NCBI GenBank assembly: GCA_030608565.1
Contig: JAUWDY010000002.1
Coordinates: forward strand, 1-64,000
Origin: Candidatus Bathyarchaeota archaeon
GTDB lineage: Archaea; Thermoproteota; Bathyarchaeia; Bathyarchaeales; Bathyarchaeaceae
Direction of reading: 5' to 3'
DNA: 64,000 nucleotides
The notes below the pieces were generated by a model that saw only the letters and a list, made by a program, of their open reading frames with translations, was not told the DNA's origin and did no database searches. Positions 33,467-41,927 of the stretch are shown here, in pieces (positions within the stretch are counted from its first letter, which is position 1; every line of letters starts with the position of its first letter). A program made the translations under genes and the position numbers.

Positions 33467-35113
33467 TTGAACGAAAAAAAATCCAGAATGAGCTTCTTGC
33501 TGATTTTCTTTTTGTGTCTGCTTATTGTGGCGTATCAATTGTCGTTGCCACATCTTTTGGTCGTATATGCTTCGAACTCATCTAGAGTGATCGACCTTTA
33601 CACTCAGGAAGAGCCACATGATGGGAGGGGCCTAAACCAGCCTAGTGATGTTTTTGCACCTCAAGATGAGGTATTTCTTTACGCTGGGGCAATGTATAAT
33701 GAGGATCCTGTGGAGAACAGGCTTGTTGCTTTTGAGATTTATGGGCCCGTTAACCCAGTTTTTAATGTTACTTTATCTAGGACGGGAACGACAAACGCTA
33801 GCGGCATAGCCAATGTAAGTTTCAGGTTACCGTGGCCTGCTGAAGATGCTGAGACTGTTACGTTTGGAGTATGGACTGTCTATGCCGTAGTAGAAATTGC
33901 TGGGGAAAGTGTCCAAGACACATTGACTTTTCGGGTCGGTTGGATTGTGGATATTGTTTCGTTGGCGACTGTTAACGCGGATCTTCAGCCTCAAACTAGG
34001 TTTTCAAGGGAGACTCGTGTAGGCGTTGAGTTGGGGCTAAGAAACATTGCCATGTTGTCTAGAAGAGCGACGTTAACCATTGTTACTTATGACAATTTGA
34101 GCGTTCCAATTGGTAACGTTGTGTTGAACGGTTTTGAGCTTGAACCTGGTGATACATACTTCCATTTTCATTGTGTATTGTCGATTCCCACATGGGCTGA
34201 GTTTGGTGGGGCAACAGTGACGGCAATGGCTTATACTGCACCGTTGGCTGATGGTGGTGTGGCTTACTGTCCAGAAGTGTCAACGGTGTTTTTGATTACA
34301 TGGTGTGATGTAGCGGTCGTGAGTGTCATTCCTTCAACGACAGCGGTGGATGTTGGGGACTTGGTCAATGTGACCGTACGAGCAGCGAACGAGGGGTTTG
34401 AAATGGAAAGTTTTGATTTGGGTGTTTACTGCAATGAGATTCTAGTTGAAGAGTTGCGAGTTGTGAATGTGGCTCCAAGCGAGGAGAGAGAGTTTACTTT
34501 TGTCTGGAATACGTCAGGTTTGGCGGCGGGCGATTATACGGTGAGTGCGAATGCAAGTGTGGTACCTGGGGAAATTGACGTAGATGATAATTTGCTTGTT
34601 GATGGCGTTGTTATGGTTGGGGTGCCGGTGCCTCCGCAGCCTGCGTTTGCGTTTCCCATGGTGTTTCTGATTGTTTTGTTAGCTAGTGTAGGAGCGATGG
34701 TTTGCACGATGGTTTTGGCCTTTTGCTACAAGAAAGGAGCGATAGAGAAAGGGAAGAGCAGCTTTTCTTCAGGGTCACCTGTTGGTGGTTCTAGAGGAGG
34801 TGGGTTTTCGAAGCCAGATGAGAGAAGGGGTGGAAGTGCTTTGTCTTCAAGATTCTTGGTTGCGAAGCCAAAAGAGGAGAAGGTTTCCCATGATCATCGC
34901 AGATTGGAGGTTTCTTCTTTGAGGAGCCCTCTTGTTTTGAGACCTAGAGTTGAGTCTTTTTCCATGAAGTCCCGGGAGCGGAGCTCTCAGAATCCTAAGG
35001 AGGATAACCCATCAAATCCTTCTTCTTCTGTGGATCCATTAAGAAATAGTCGCTCTTCTAGGCCCTTCGTTTTGGCGGTGGTTGACCTTTCGAGATTGAG
35101 GGAAAAGAAGTAG
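33467..35113 (+). CDS. Membrane-anchored surface protein with CARDB-like domains
   Basis: A 548-residue protein. Signal peptide about 8-36 (MSFLLIFFLCLLIVAYQLSL). Residues 45-390 are beta-rich Ig-like domains; the last (VSVIPSTTAVDVGDLVNVTVRAANEGFEMESFDLGVYCNE to LAAGDYTVSANASVVPGEIDVDDNLLVDG) is a clear CARDB-type adhesion domain. A membrane span follows (about 400-425), then a 120-residue Ser/Arg-rich cytoplasmic tail, unusually long for an anchor. TTG start. It probably works outside the cell in adhesion, with the tail contacting an inner partner. It belongs to the same accessory surface region as the PKD protein. Confidence 0.8.
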   Translation: MNEKKSRMSFLLIFFLCLLIVAYQLSLPHLLVVYASNSSRVIDLYTQEEPHDGRGLNQPSDVFAPQDEVFLYAGAMYNEDPVENRLVAFEIYGPVNPVFNVTLSRTGTTNASGIANVSFRLPWPAEDAETVTFGVWTVYAVVEIAGESVQDTLTFRVGWIVDIVSLATVNADLQPQTRFSRETRVGVELGLRNIAMLSRRATLTIVTYDNLSVPIGNVVLNGFELEPGDTYFHFHCVLSIPTWAEFGGATVTAMAYTAPLADGGVAYCPEVSTVFLITWCDVAVVSVIPSTTAVDVGDLVNVTVRAANEGFEMESFDLGVYCNEILVEELRVVNVAPSEEREFTFVWNTSGLAAGDYTVSANASVVPGEIDVDDNLLVDGVVMVGVPVPPQPAFAFPMVFLIVLLASVGAMVCTMVLAFCYKKGAIEKGKSSFSSGSPVGGSRGGGFSKPDERRGGSALSSRFLVAKPKEEKVSHDHRRLEVSSLRSPLVLRPRVESFSMKSRERSSQNPKEDNPSNPSSSVDPLRNSRSSRPFVLAVVDLSRLREKK

Positions 35114-35327
35114 CTGTTGTTTGTGGGACAAATTTCAGATGTGCACAGTTTCTCTCTTGCCTCAAAAATTAGCTTAGAACATTTTTCTATTATTATGTCA
35201 TAAAACTTTGAGTGTCAAATCAAAAAAGAGCATAATCTTATAGAACAATTTTCTGAACGATTTCCTCAGAAATTATTTAAACGCCTACCGTTAATACATC
35301 ATATTTGTGAGGAGTCCTTCTCAAAAA

Positions 35328-35540
35328 ATGTCTACAATTGACCAAGTTCTGGAATTACTAAAAGACGGAGACTGGCACAAGCTAAACGAAATCGCAAAAC
35401 AATCTGGGCTCCAACAACCAAAACTTGAAGCAATCGTGAACTTCTTAGCGGAATACGAATTCATTTACGTAGACAAAGAACAGCAGAAAGCGAAACTCAC
35501 TCATTCAGTGCTCAAATTCCTCAAGAAATCCCGTGCATGA
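35328..35540 (+). CDS. Small winged-helix protein
   Basis: A 70-residue winged helix: TIDQVLELLKDGDWHKLNEIAKQSGLQQPKLEAIVNFLAEYEFIYVD, then QQKAKLTHSVLKFLKK. The ATG at 35328 is preferred because GAGGAG lies upstream and the TATTTAAAC TATA element near 35273 gives a short leader; the GTG at 35307 lies inside that site. Probably a local regulator. A 40-residue frame overlaps its end. Confidence 0.8.
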   Translation: MSTIDQVLELLKDGDWHKLNEIAKQSGLQQPKLEAIVNFLAEYEFIYVDKEQQKAKLTHSVLKFLKKSRA

Positions 35541-35655
35541 AAACATAAAAGAATGGATTAAACTGCTAAAAGAGATTGTAGCTCTCTGTAAACGCGAAGA
35601 AAAACCTTTTCGTTTTCAGTTCTCGTTTTCCTGTGATTGGTGCTACGGGGAATAA
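35533..35655 (+). CDS. Possible 40-residue coupled small protein
   Basis: A GTG-initiated frame overlapping the end of the winged-helix gene by eight bases: an amphipathic helix (HENIKEWIKLLKEIVALCKREE) then a Cys-containing end (FSCDWCYGE). The overlap suggests coupling. No ribosome site of its own is seen and I know no homologue, so this is tentative. Confidence 0.3.
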   Translation: MHENIKEWIKLLKEIVALCKREEKPFRFQFSFSCDWCYGE

Positions 35656-35684
35656 AAAGAGGGTGTGTGATTGCAGTCGCACTT

Positions 35685-36131
35685 TTAAGTTATGTTTAGG
35701 TCTTTGTATATTCTGTCTTGGTCTACGGTTTTGTCCATGAATATGCTTAGGTGGTTGTCGCCGATTTTCAGGGTGAGTATTTTGGTGTCTTTCCCCTCTA
35801 GTGTGACCTTATGAATATTGCCTAGTTCAAACGTGTTGGCCAGCTTTTCTCCAGCTTCGAGGACTGTAGAGGACAGTACTGCATAGTCGATTATTTTGGT
35901 TGGGTCTTTGAGGTCTATTGACGCGGATTTTGGGGTTCTGAAGATGTATCCGATGATTCCTTCTCTGGTTTTTATGTTTTCTAGGTTTGTTTGGAGATTT
36001 TCGATGCGGTGTTGAAGTTTGAGTTTAGGAGCCATTGTGCTTTCCTTCATCGCGTTTTCTAGCTTTGTAGGCAGGCTTTCGATTTTTTCTTCTTGAGGTT
36101 TGGTTTTGCGTGGCACGGTTATCTCCTTCAT
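35685..36131 (-). CDS. Roadblock/LC7-like small protein
   Basis: A 148-residue protein. After a charged N-terminal half with helical, coiled-coil character (1-60), the rest (REGIIGYIFRTPKSASIDL to HLSIFMDKTVDQDRIYKDLNI) has the alternation and the closing LTLKIGDNHLSIFMDKT strand-loop typical of roadblock/LC7 domains. Such domains dimerise and in bacteria and archaea often regulate small Ras-like GTPases or polarity. It is last in a pilin gene set, overlapping the preceding gene by four bases (ATGA). The roadblock call is moderate. Confidence 0.55.
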   Translation of the reverse strand: MKEITVPRKTKPQEEKIESLPTKLENAMKESTMAPKLKLQHRIENLQTNLENIKTREGIIGYIFRTPKSASIDLKDPTKIIDYAVLSSTVLEAGEKLANTFELGNIHKVTLEGKDTKILTLKIGDNHLSIFMDKTVDQDRIYKDLNIT

Positions 36132-36808
36132 GGCTCTATTGGTTTGATTTTCACCGGCTCTCCTTTGTTCACTTCAAGCGTTCTGCAGACTCTTTCGGGT
36201 ATTCGTATGATTCCTTTTCCCTGCAGATTTGGGTCGTCTATTTCCTTCACTTTGCATCGGGTTGTCTTTTCACCGAAGGTTTCGACTTCAACTTCGTTTA
36301 CGTTTTTTCCGTTGAAAAGTTTGGACCATTCTGTTAGAAGTGGAGGATCAACTTGTACTGTGTCGCCGGCGAAAAATCCGCTGAAAGTGTCAACGGTGAG
36401 TTGTTGTGGTTGTTGTGGTTGTGCGGATTTGAGGGGGGCAGGGATTATGCTCTCTAGCAGTTTCAGAATTGTTGGCACTATCACTTGTGTAACAGAGCGT
36501 AGGTTATTTGTATCTGCGTTCTTGGAGGTTGCGGTGACTAGGTACATGTCGTTGATACGTGAGATGTGTACCTTACCTTTGTCGCCGTCAACAGAAAAGT
36601 TGTGTAGGCCTCCAATTGTGCCTGCTTTCTCTGCTACGCTTTGAAAAGAATTTAAGGCTTTTCTAATTGTGATATCAGCGGTTTCTGTATCTCCTGCGAC
36701 TACTGTGCCGTCTTTTTTGAAGATGAAAGAGCTGTTGATGTCTGGGCATATGTTTCTGATTTCCGTTAGTGTGTTCTTTAGTGCCTCCGCGTACAAGTCT
36801 CTGTTCAC
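36128..36808 (-). CDS. Roadblock/LC7 domain joined to an AbrB-like barrel
   Basis: A 226-residue protein. Residues 1-115 look like a roadblock/LC7 domain: LYAEALKNTLTEIRNICPDINSSFIFKKDGTVVAGD, then IGGLHNFSVDGDKGKVHISRINDMYLVTATSKNAD. After a Pro/Gln linker (QPQQPQQL), residues 185-226 (RCKVKEIDDPNLQGKGIIRIPERVCRTLEVNKGEPVKIKP) resemble an AbrB/MazE-type swapped-hairpin strand set, usually DNA- or nucleotide-related. No GTPase is adjacent. It is part of the four-gene run pilin, coiled coil, roadblock-barrel, roadblock, which suggests control of pilus assembly or position rather than cargo. Confidence 0.65.
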   Translation of the reverse strand: MNRDLYAEALKNTLTEIRNICPDINSSFIFKKDGTVVAGDTETADITIRKALNSFQSVAEKAGTIGGLHNFSVDGDKGKVHISRINDMYLVTATSKNADTNNLRSVTQVIVPTILKLLESIIPAPLKSAQPQQPQQLTVDTFSGFFAGDTVQVDPPLLTEWSKLFNGKNVNEVEVETFGEKTTRCKVKEIDDPNLQGKGIIRIPERVCRTLEVNKGEPVKIKPIEP

Positions 36809-36832
36809 TATCGTTCACTTCCTTGGCTGGCT

Positions 36833-37258
36833 CTAAGAAACCTTGAGTAGAATTCTTTCTGGCACTCCGTCTTTTTCTAGCACTAGATATTTGATTCCTT
36901 CTGTCTCTCCGATTTGGTCTAGCCATTTTAGGGCTTCGCGGGATTTTTGTAGAAACACGAGCTTGTCCTGTTGGCTTCTGACTACTTCTTCGATGGCTGT
37001 TAGTTCGTGGAATGGGTTGGCGTCTAAGACTACGTTGAGGTCGCCGACGGTGATCTCTCCAAGTGAGTCCTTCTCTGCGGTTTTTCCGGCTAGTTTGAGG
37101 ACTACTTCTCGTATCTTCTTCGACCTTTCGGCTAGTGTCCGTATTTCGTCTAGTTGACGCAGGTATTCGCCTAGTAGGCTTTTTGTGCTTGTTATTTGTT
37201 CGTCGATATTCTTTGAGATGTCGACCGCTGAATCGAATTCTTTTAGTTCAACTACCAT
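36833..37258 (-). CDS. Coiled-coil protein of the pilin gene set
   Basis: A 141-residue protein. Residues 10-50 are a coiled coil (NIDEQITSTKSLLGEYLRQLDEIRTLAERSKKIREVVLKL), followed by a small alpha/beta end (ALKWLDQIGETEGIKYLVLEKDGVPERILLKV). I do not recognise it. It lies 80 bases after the pilin and 25 bases before the roadblock-barrel gene on the same strand. It may link the roadblock proteins to a partner. Confidence 0.7.
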   Translation of the reverse strand: MVVELKEFDSAVDISKNIDEQITSTKSLLGEYLRQLDEIRTLAERSKKIREVVLKLAGKTAEKDSLGEITVGDLNVVLDANPFHELTAIEEVVRSQQDKLVFLQKSREALKWLDQIGETEGIKYLVLEKDGVPERILLKVS

Positions 37259-37337
37259 AGGTTTACCTCCTAAGATTATGAAAGAGAGGTTTGGTTTTCC
37301 CTACCCCCAATCTCAATGTGGACGATTTGTGCTACGT

Positions 37338-37772
37338 CTACGAAGGCGCCGAAACTGTGTATGGACCGAATGGATTGTTCTTCGCCGTAACCACTGTGAA
37401 AGCGTAGTTAGCTCCTCTCGTGTAGCTGTAGGAAATGGCCAGTGTAACTACCGCATTTGGTTCCAAAGTTATTGGAGTTGTTGTCCATACTCCTGTTACT
37501 CCAACGTTATTCACTTTTACCTTAGCTATCGTTAGTATTGAAGTCCCAGAATTTTTGATGTCCAGGTTACATAGAGTAATTGTCCCATTTACGGCCTCCG
37601 TCCAATCAATGCCTGTGAAGCTTATTTGTTCTGTTGCCATGAATGTGAAGCTTAGTGCTCCCATCCACGCGGCGACTGCTATTGAAACCGCAACTGTCAC
37701 TGCAATCAAGATGATCGCTGCAATCACTGGGCTTAACGCCTTTCTACTTCTCCACAATTTTTTCATTTTCAT
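37338..37772 (-). CDS. Type IV pilin (archaeal PilA/archaellin N-terminus)
   Basis: A 144-residue pilin. The class III signal peptide is MKMKKLWRSRKA then LSPVIAAIILIAVTVAVSIA, with cleavage expected between Ala and Leu; the following hydrophobic helix forms the filament core. The rest is a beta-rich head (NGTITLCNLDIKNSGTSILTIAKVKVNN). The ATG at 37772 is chosen because AAAGGAGGG precedes it; an upstream ATG at 37811 lacks a site. Its promoter (37819-37834) carries the TCGTAAGA element next to a TTTAAAT TATA box. It heads a run of four minus-strand genes that includes two roadblock-type proteins, while the assembly ATPase is encoded just beyond on the other strand. Confidence 0.92.
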   Translation of the reverse strand: MKMKKLWRSRKALSPVIAAIILIAVTVAVSIAVAAWMGALSFTFMATEQISFTGIDWTEAVNGTITLCNLDIKNSGTSILTIAKVKVNNVGVTGVWTTTPITLEPNAVVTLAISYSYTRGANYAFTVVTAKNNPFGPYTVSAPS

Positions 37773-37818
37773 TTTTTCCCTCCTTTGAGGTTCACGAAAA
37801 GAATAATGCATGCATTAA

Positions 37819-37834
37819 CATTTAAATCTTACGA
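37819..37834 (-). promoter_or_regulatory. TCGTAAGA-type pilin promoter
   Basis: On the minus strand: TCGTAAGATTTAAATG. The TATA part TTTAAAT lies about 50 bases before the chosen start, leaving a leader that contains the ribosome site. TCTTA/TAAGA also form a short palindrome here. Compare 30448-30464 and 38533-38555. Confidence 0.6.
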
Positions 37835-37902
37835 CTTAAGACACCATATTCTATAGAATCAAATAGAAAAACCATTATAGGCTTCCTAAACAAAAGCCTT
37901 GA

Positions 37903-38289
37903 CTAACGTGCAATCTCATCAAAAAACTCTAAAAGGAGCTTCGCCACCCTCTCACCGAACTCGGTAATCACATAATACTTCTTCAACGGATCAATAGGCA
38001 CGCTCTTAGCCAACCCCAAATCCTCAATCTCCATCATCCTAGACCGGAATGTACCATCACTAAGCGTCAGATTATGCTCTCGCATAAATCCCTTCGCATT
38101 CTTCCACCGGCCCTTCTCAAGATGCAAAAGCAAGATACAATCGATTGCGTGATCCTTCTCTAACATGACTTTGATTGCCGAAAGTCTTTTGTCGGTGAGT
38201 ATGTGCTCAACCTTTTCTTCTGTCAATTTATTGTCCATCCTTCTCTTCACTTTATGATCTTCATTTAAGGCTATTCTGCTTTTAAGCAT
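37903..38289 (-). CDS. Winged-helix regulator
   Basis: A 128-residue protein with a winged helix in the second half: HAIDCILLLHLEKGRWKNAKGFMREHNLTLSDGTFRSRMMEIEDLGLAKSVPIDPLKKYYVITEFGERVAKLLLEF. It sits between the pilin and the secretion ATPase and is a good candidate regulator for both. A TATTTAAGG element about 25 bases upstream of the ATG implies a leaderless transcript. Confidence 0.8.
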   Translation of the reverse strand: MLKSRIALNEDHKVKRRMDNKLTEEKVEHILTDKRLSAIKVMLEKDHAIDCILLLHLEKGRWKNAKGFMREHNLTLSDGTFRSRMMEIEDLGLAKSVPIDPLKKYYVITEFGERVAKLLLEFFDEIAR

Positions 38290-38532
38290 TTAACCTATAT
38301 TACGATTCCTTAAATAATACTCATTACACAATGCTTGAGACTACTATACTTCCCCTTTTCTTCTGGGAGACTGGTAGGTTCTGCTAGGCACATCCCTCTG
38401 GTTGTAAGTGCCCTTTAATATGCCTGCATATTCCTCGTTGAGAATGCCCCTTCTTGTATCATCATAGAGTGAATTAGATGTGAATTTTACTTGTGATTAT
38501 GGTTGATGAGACAGCAGAGCTACAATATACTT

Positions 38533-38555
38533 TCGTAAGACGCAAGATTTAATAC
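38533..38555 (+). promoter_or_regulatory. TCGTAAGA-type promoter of the filament ATPase
   Basis: TCGTAAGA (38533-38540) is followed by CGCAAGA and a TATA-like TTTAATAC (38548-38555), about 40 bases before the TTG start and ahead of its AGGAG site. The TCGTAAGA spacing to TATA is seven bases longer than at the pilin, but CGCAAGA next to TATA is a near copy of the element. Confidence 0.5.
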
Positions 38556-38590
38556 ATTGCTCAGAAAATACTACGTGTAGGAGAAACACA

Positions 38591-40243
38591 TTGCAACGAA
38601 TCAAACAATCTCTAACGAAACTAAAGAAATCTTTGTCAAGATTGAGATTTCTAACGAAAGTAAAGAAGTCTTTGTCAAGATTGAGATTTTCTCCTAAATT
38701 TTGGAAAAGACGCAAAATAAAATACGTTCCCTCAGCTCCTCCAAAGGCCATTCCAAGAGGTCTCACAGTTGTTGAACGATATCCACTTCATGAACCATTT
38801 GTACACGCAGTTATCGTGCAAAACCCGTCAACAGGCGAATCCAAATATATTCTAGACGAACTTCAACTCGACGTCCTTGAACAAAGCGTATACAACCAAA
38901 TATTGGAGATTCTACTTGCCGAAATTCAATCGCCAAAAGAAGAAATCCGTGATCCCAGAGAATTCTTCGACATAGAAGCAAAAAAAATCGTCAACAAATA
39001 TCGCATCAGCCTAGGATGGCTACCCGAAGTTTCATGGTCAAAGATTCTCTACCACGCTGAACGCGACTTAGTTGGCTTTGCTAGAATCGACCCCTTAATG
39101 CGAGACCCAAACATCGAAGACATATCCTGCGATGGTGTTGGTAAGCCTGTCTACGTTTGGCACAGAAAATACGAGAACCTTGAAACAAACCTTGTTTTCA
39201 AAGAGGACGAGGAAGTCGACGACACCGTAGTCAAGCTTGTTCACATGACTGGAAAACACGTCAGCTCTGCCTTCCCAATAGTTGACGCCTCTCTCCCTGG
39301 CAAACACAGACTTGCAGTTTGTTACAGACGTGAGGTAACCCCATTCGGAACAGCCTTCACCATCAGAAAGTTTAGGGAAGACCCGTACTCAATAATCGAC
39401 TTGATCAATCTAGGAACATTTTCAGAAGAAATGGCCGCGTACTTCTGGTTGTGCTTGGAGAACAGAGCCTCTATAGTAGTGCTCGGCGGCACAGCTGCGG
39501 GAAAAACCACGGCGCTAAACAGTCTTGCTTGCTTGATTAAACCTGGCAGCAAAATTGTCACAATCGAAGAAACCGCTGAACTCAACCTACCACATGAAAA
39601 CTGGGTGTCACTTATTTCAAGAAGAAGCTACGGTCTTGGAACGAATCAAAGCGGTGAAGTGACGCTTTTTGACTTAGTTAAGACCGCGATGAGGCATCGT
39701 CCAGACGTTTTGATTGTAGGAGAGATTCGTGGCAAAGAAGCATACGTTTTGTTTCAAGCACTAGCAACCGGCCACGGCGGCATGTGTACCTTGCACGCAG
39801 AGAACATCGACTCAGCTGTCAAACGTCTAACTCAAAGGCCTCTGGACATAGCGCCAGCGTACATTCCCCTAATGAACATCGTTGCAACAGTTCAGAGAGT
39901 TCAACTACCAAAAGCTGGCGAATTAAAAGCCTACCGACGGATGATTTCCGTAGATGAAGTCGCTGACTATGAAGACTACAGAAAAACATTCAAATGGAGA
40001 CCAGGGAAAGACAACTACAAGTCCTCACTAAAAAATGGAGCTATGCTTCCAGCCATATCAGAACGCGCCGGTGCCAGTATAGAAGACTTAATCGAAGAGA
40101 TACAACGTCGCAAAAATGTGTTACATTGGATGCGAGAACGAAACAAGCGAAGCTACAAGGATGTCGCAGCAGTCATAACTGAGTATTATTCTAGACCCAA
40201 AGAATTCTACAAGAAAGAGGTGGAAGGCTCTGCCTTGGCTTGA
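38591..40243 (+). CDS. Type II/IV secretion ATPase (GspE/TadA/ArlI superfamily)
   Basis: A 550-residue hexameric ATPase that powers pilus or archaellum-like filament assembly. The N-domain (about 60-190) contains FARIDPLMRDPNIEDISCDG, typical of archaeal members. Walker A is GGTAAGKTTAL (about 298-308), the Asp/Glu box IVTIEETAELNLPHENWV, Walker B HRPDVLIVGEIRGKEAYVLFQ, and the His box GHGGMCTLHAEN. The C-terminus has the archaeal KTFKWRPGKDNY motif. The TTG start is set by AGGAG. Residues 8-33 are a tandem duplication of a basic 13-residue unit. The platform protein follows directly. Confidence 0.95.
   Translation: MQRIKQSLTKLKKSLSRLRFLTKVKKSLSRLRFSPKFWKRRKIKYVPSAPPKAIPRGLTVVERYPLHEPFVHAVIVQNPSTGESKYILDELQLDVLEQSVYNQILEILLAEIQSPKEEIRDPREFFDIEAKKIVNKYRISLGWLPEVSWSKILYHAERDLVGFARIDPLMRDPNIEDISCDGVGKPVYVWHRKYENLETNLVFKEDEEVDDTVVKLVHMTGKHVSSAFPIVDASLPGKHRLAVCYRREVTPFGTAFTIRKFREDPYSIIDLINLGTFSEEMAAYFWLCLENRASIVVLGGTAAGKTTALNSLACLIKPGSKIVTIEETAELNLPHENWVSLISRRSYGLGTNQSGEVTLFDLVKTAMRHRPDVLIVGEIRGKEAYVLFQALATGHGGMCTLHAENIDSAVKRLTQRPLDIAPAYIPLMNIVATVQRVQLPKAGELKAYRRMISVDEVADYEDYRKTFKWRPGKDNYKSSLKNGAMLPAISERAGASIEDLIEEIQRRKNVLHWMRERNKRSYKDVAAVITEYYSRPKEFYKKEVEGSALA
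38612..38689 (+). repeat. 39-bp tandem duplication at the ATPase N-terminus
   Basis: Units 38612-38650 and 38651-38689 differ at two bases only and keep the frame, giving LTKLKKSLSRLRF then LTKVKKSLSRLRF. This is a recent in-frame duplication that doubles a basic amphipathic helix. Confidence 0.9.
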
Positions 40244-40304
40244 CACCATTGAAGGATGGTCCTACCGACTCTTCGGAGGTTTCGCACCAAGATTTTTAGG
40301 CAAC

Positions 40305-41927
40305 ATGTTCGAATTCAAAGAATACTTAGAAAAGGCAAGGATTAGAATCTATCCTGAAACATATATTTCTCTAATGTTTTTTTCAGCTCTTCTAACATTA
40401 CCAGTCACTTTCATATCCATTGTGCTTGTATATCTTTACCAGTGGATTCCTCTGATCTTTTTAGTACCAATGCCCATGTATGTCATGATTGGATTCATTG
40501 TTATACCAATGTCGATGTCCAGCGACAGAGCTATCACTTTAGAAAGAGAGATGCCTTTTGCAGCGACCTACGTGACTATCATGGCATCGGGTGGAATACC
40601 TCCCTATATGAGTTTCAAAAGACTTTCAGAAGTCGATTTGATGCCTGCGATGCGCAAAGAGGCCGAAGACATAGTCAAGGATGTGGAAATCCTTGGGGTC
40701 GATCAGCTGACCGCTTTGAACAACGCTGCTAAGAAAAATCCTTTGGATATCTTCAGAGACTTTGTCTCAGGATACGCTTCAACTGTCATCATTGGCGGTG
40801 ATGTCCCACATTTTCTTGAAACGAAGGCACAAGACATCTTCAGAACAAGAGCTGCGAGGGTGAAAGCAGCTGCAGAACGTCTAGGAATGCTTCTAGAGAC
40901 GTTCATAATCATAATGGTGCTAATGTCCCTCTGCTTTTACATTTTATTCAGCGTTGAAGCAATATACAGCACAGGCCTCGCTTCTTATTCCACCATGCTG
41001 CTATACACGTACGTTTTCACTCCGATGCTTTCATTCGTTTTCATCTATCTCGCCCATAGCATGCAGCCTAAAACGCCGATCACAGATTGGCGACCCTACA
41101 AGGCCTTCGCTCTTTCATCGTTAACAGCTATCTTTGTTCTCCTCCTACTCACAGGCTTCTTTGGAATAATCCAAACACCGTTTGACGCTATCAAAAACAT
41201 TGTTGATTTACCAACTGCAGTTGCCATCTCGCTCTTTATTTCCGCGGCGCCGCCAGCCATAGTTCACAATAAACTCGCAAGGAAAAGATCTAGCACTGAA
41301 CGAGGGATGGCCACTTTCCTTCGAGACTTGACGGAAACTAGGAAAACTGGTTTATCTCCAGAAAAGTGTATTGAAAACCTCTCCAAGCGTGAATATGGTG
41401 CATTTAGCAAGGAACTGAGAAAGATATCCTCTCAGATTTCTTGGGGCATCCCGATTAAGCGGGTTTTCATGGATTTTCTTAAACGGACTAAGAGCTGGAT
41501 GACCCAGATCGTCGTGTTCCTTCTAGTAGAAGCGATTGATGTGGGCGGCGGAACTATCGCTATGATCGAATCACTTGCAAGATTCAATAACATGACTCAG
41601 GAAGTGGAGAGAGAAAAAAAGATGAGCGTTCGACCCTATATTATGGTGCCTTATTTCGCTGCCGTTATGCTGGTCTCGACAACCATCATGACCTTGGTCT
41701 TCACCACACAAACACTGGAGGTTGGGGGAACTATGAATATTGATATAGACTTTCTCACGACGCTCTTTGCGGTATCGGGGATCGTTCACTGCTATTTGAT
41801 CGGTTTGGTAGCTGGCAAAATCACCGAAGAATCCGTGTCCGCTGGTTTCATGCACGCTGCATTACTCGTTATAGTTGCTCTCGTAGCGTCAATGTTTGCT
41901 CCAACGTTGATGGCAGGTATGTTATAA
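40305..41927 (+). CDS. Type IV filament platform protein (TadC/ArlJ, GspF-like)
   Basis: A 540-residue membrane platform protein with two GspF-type modules (about 75-230 and 330-500) and eight or more membrane spans. Typical elements are REMPFAATYVTIMASGGIPPYMSFKRL in the first module and GMATFLRDLTETRKTGLSPEKCIENLSK in the second. It anchors the assembly ATPase encoded just upstream. The ATG at 40305 is the first usual start, but the frame is open upstream and encodes WSYRLFGGFAPRFLGN, which looks like the usual family N-terminus; a CTG at 40230 behind GAGGTGG could be the true start, overlapping the ATPase gene. Confidence 0.92.
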   Translation: MFEFKEYLEKARIRIYPETYISLMFFSALLTLPVTFISIVLVYLYQWIPLIFLVPMPMYVMIGFIVIPMSMSSDRAITLEREMPFAATYVTIMASGGIPPYMSFKRLSEVDLMPAMRKEAEDIVKDVEILGVDQLTALNNAAKKNPLDIFRDFVSGYASTVIIGGDVPHFLETKAQDIFRTRAARVKAAAERLGMLLETFIIIMVLMSLCFYILFSVEAIYSTGLASYSTMLLYTYVFTPMLSFVFIYLAHSMQPKTPITDWRPYKAFALSSLTAIFVLLLLTGFFGIIQTPFDAIKNIVDLPTAVAISLFISAAPPAIVHNKLARKRSSTERGMATFLRDLTETRKTGLSPEKCIENLSKREYGAFSKELRKISSQISWGIPIKRVFMDFLKRTKSWMTQIVVFLLVEAIDVGGGTIAMIESLARFNNMTQEVEREKKMSVRPYIMVPYFAAVMLVSTTIMTLVFTTQTLEVGGTMNIDIDFLTTLFAVSGIVHCYLIGLVAGKITEESVSAGFMHAALLVIVALVASMFAPTLMAGML

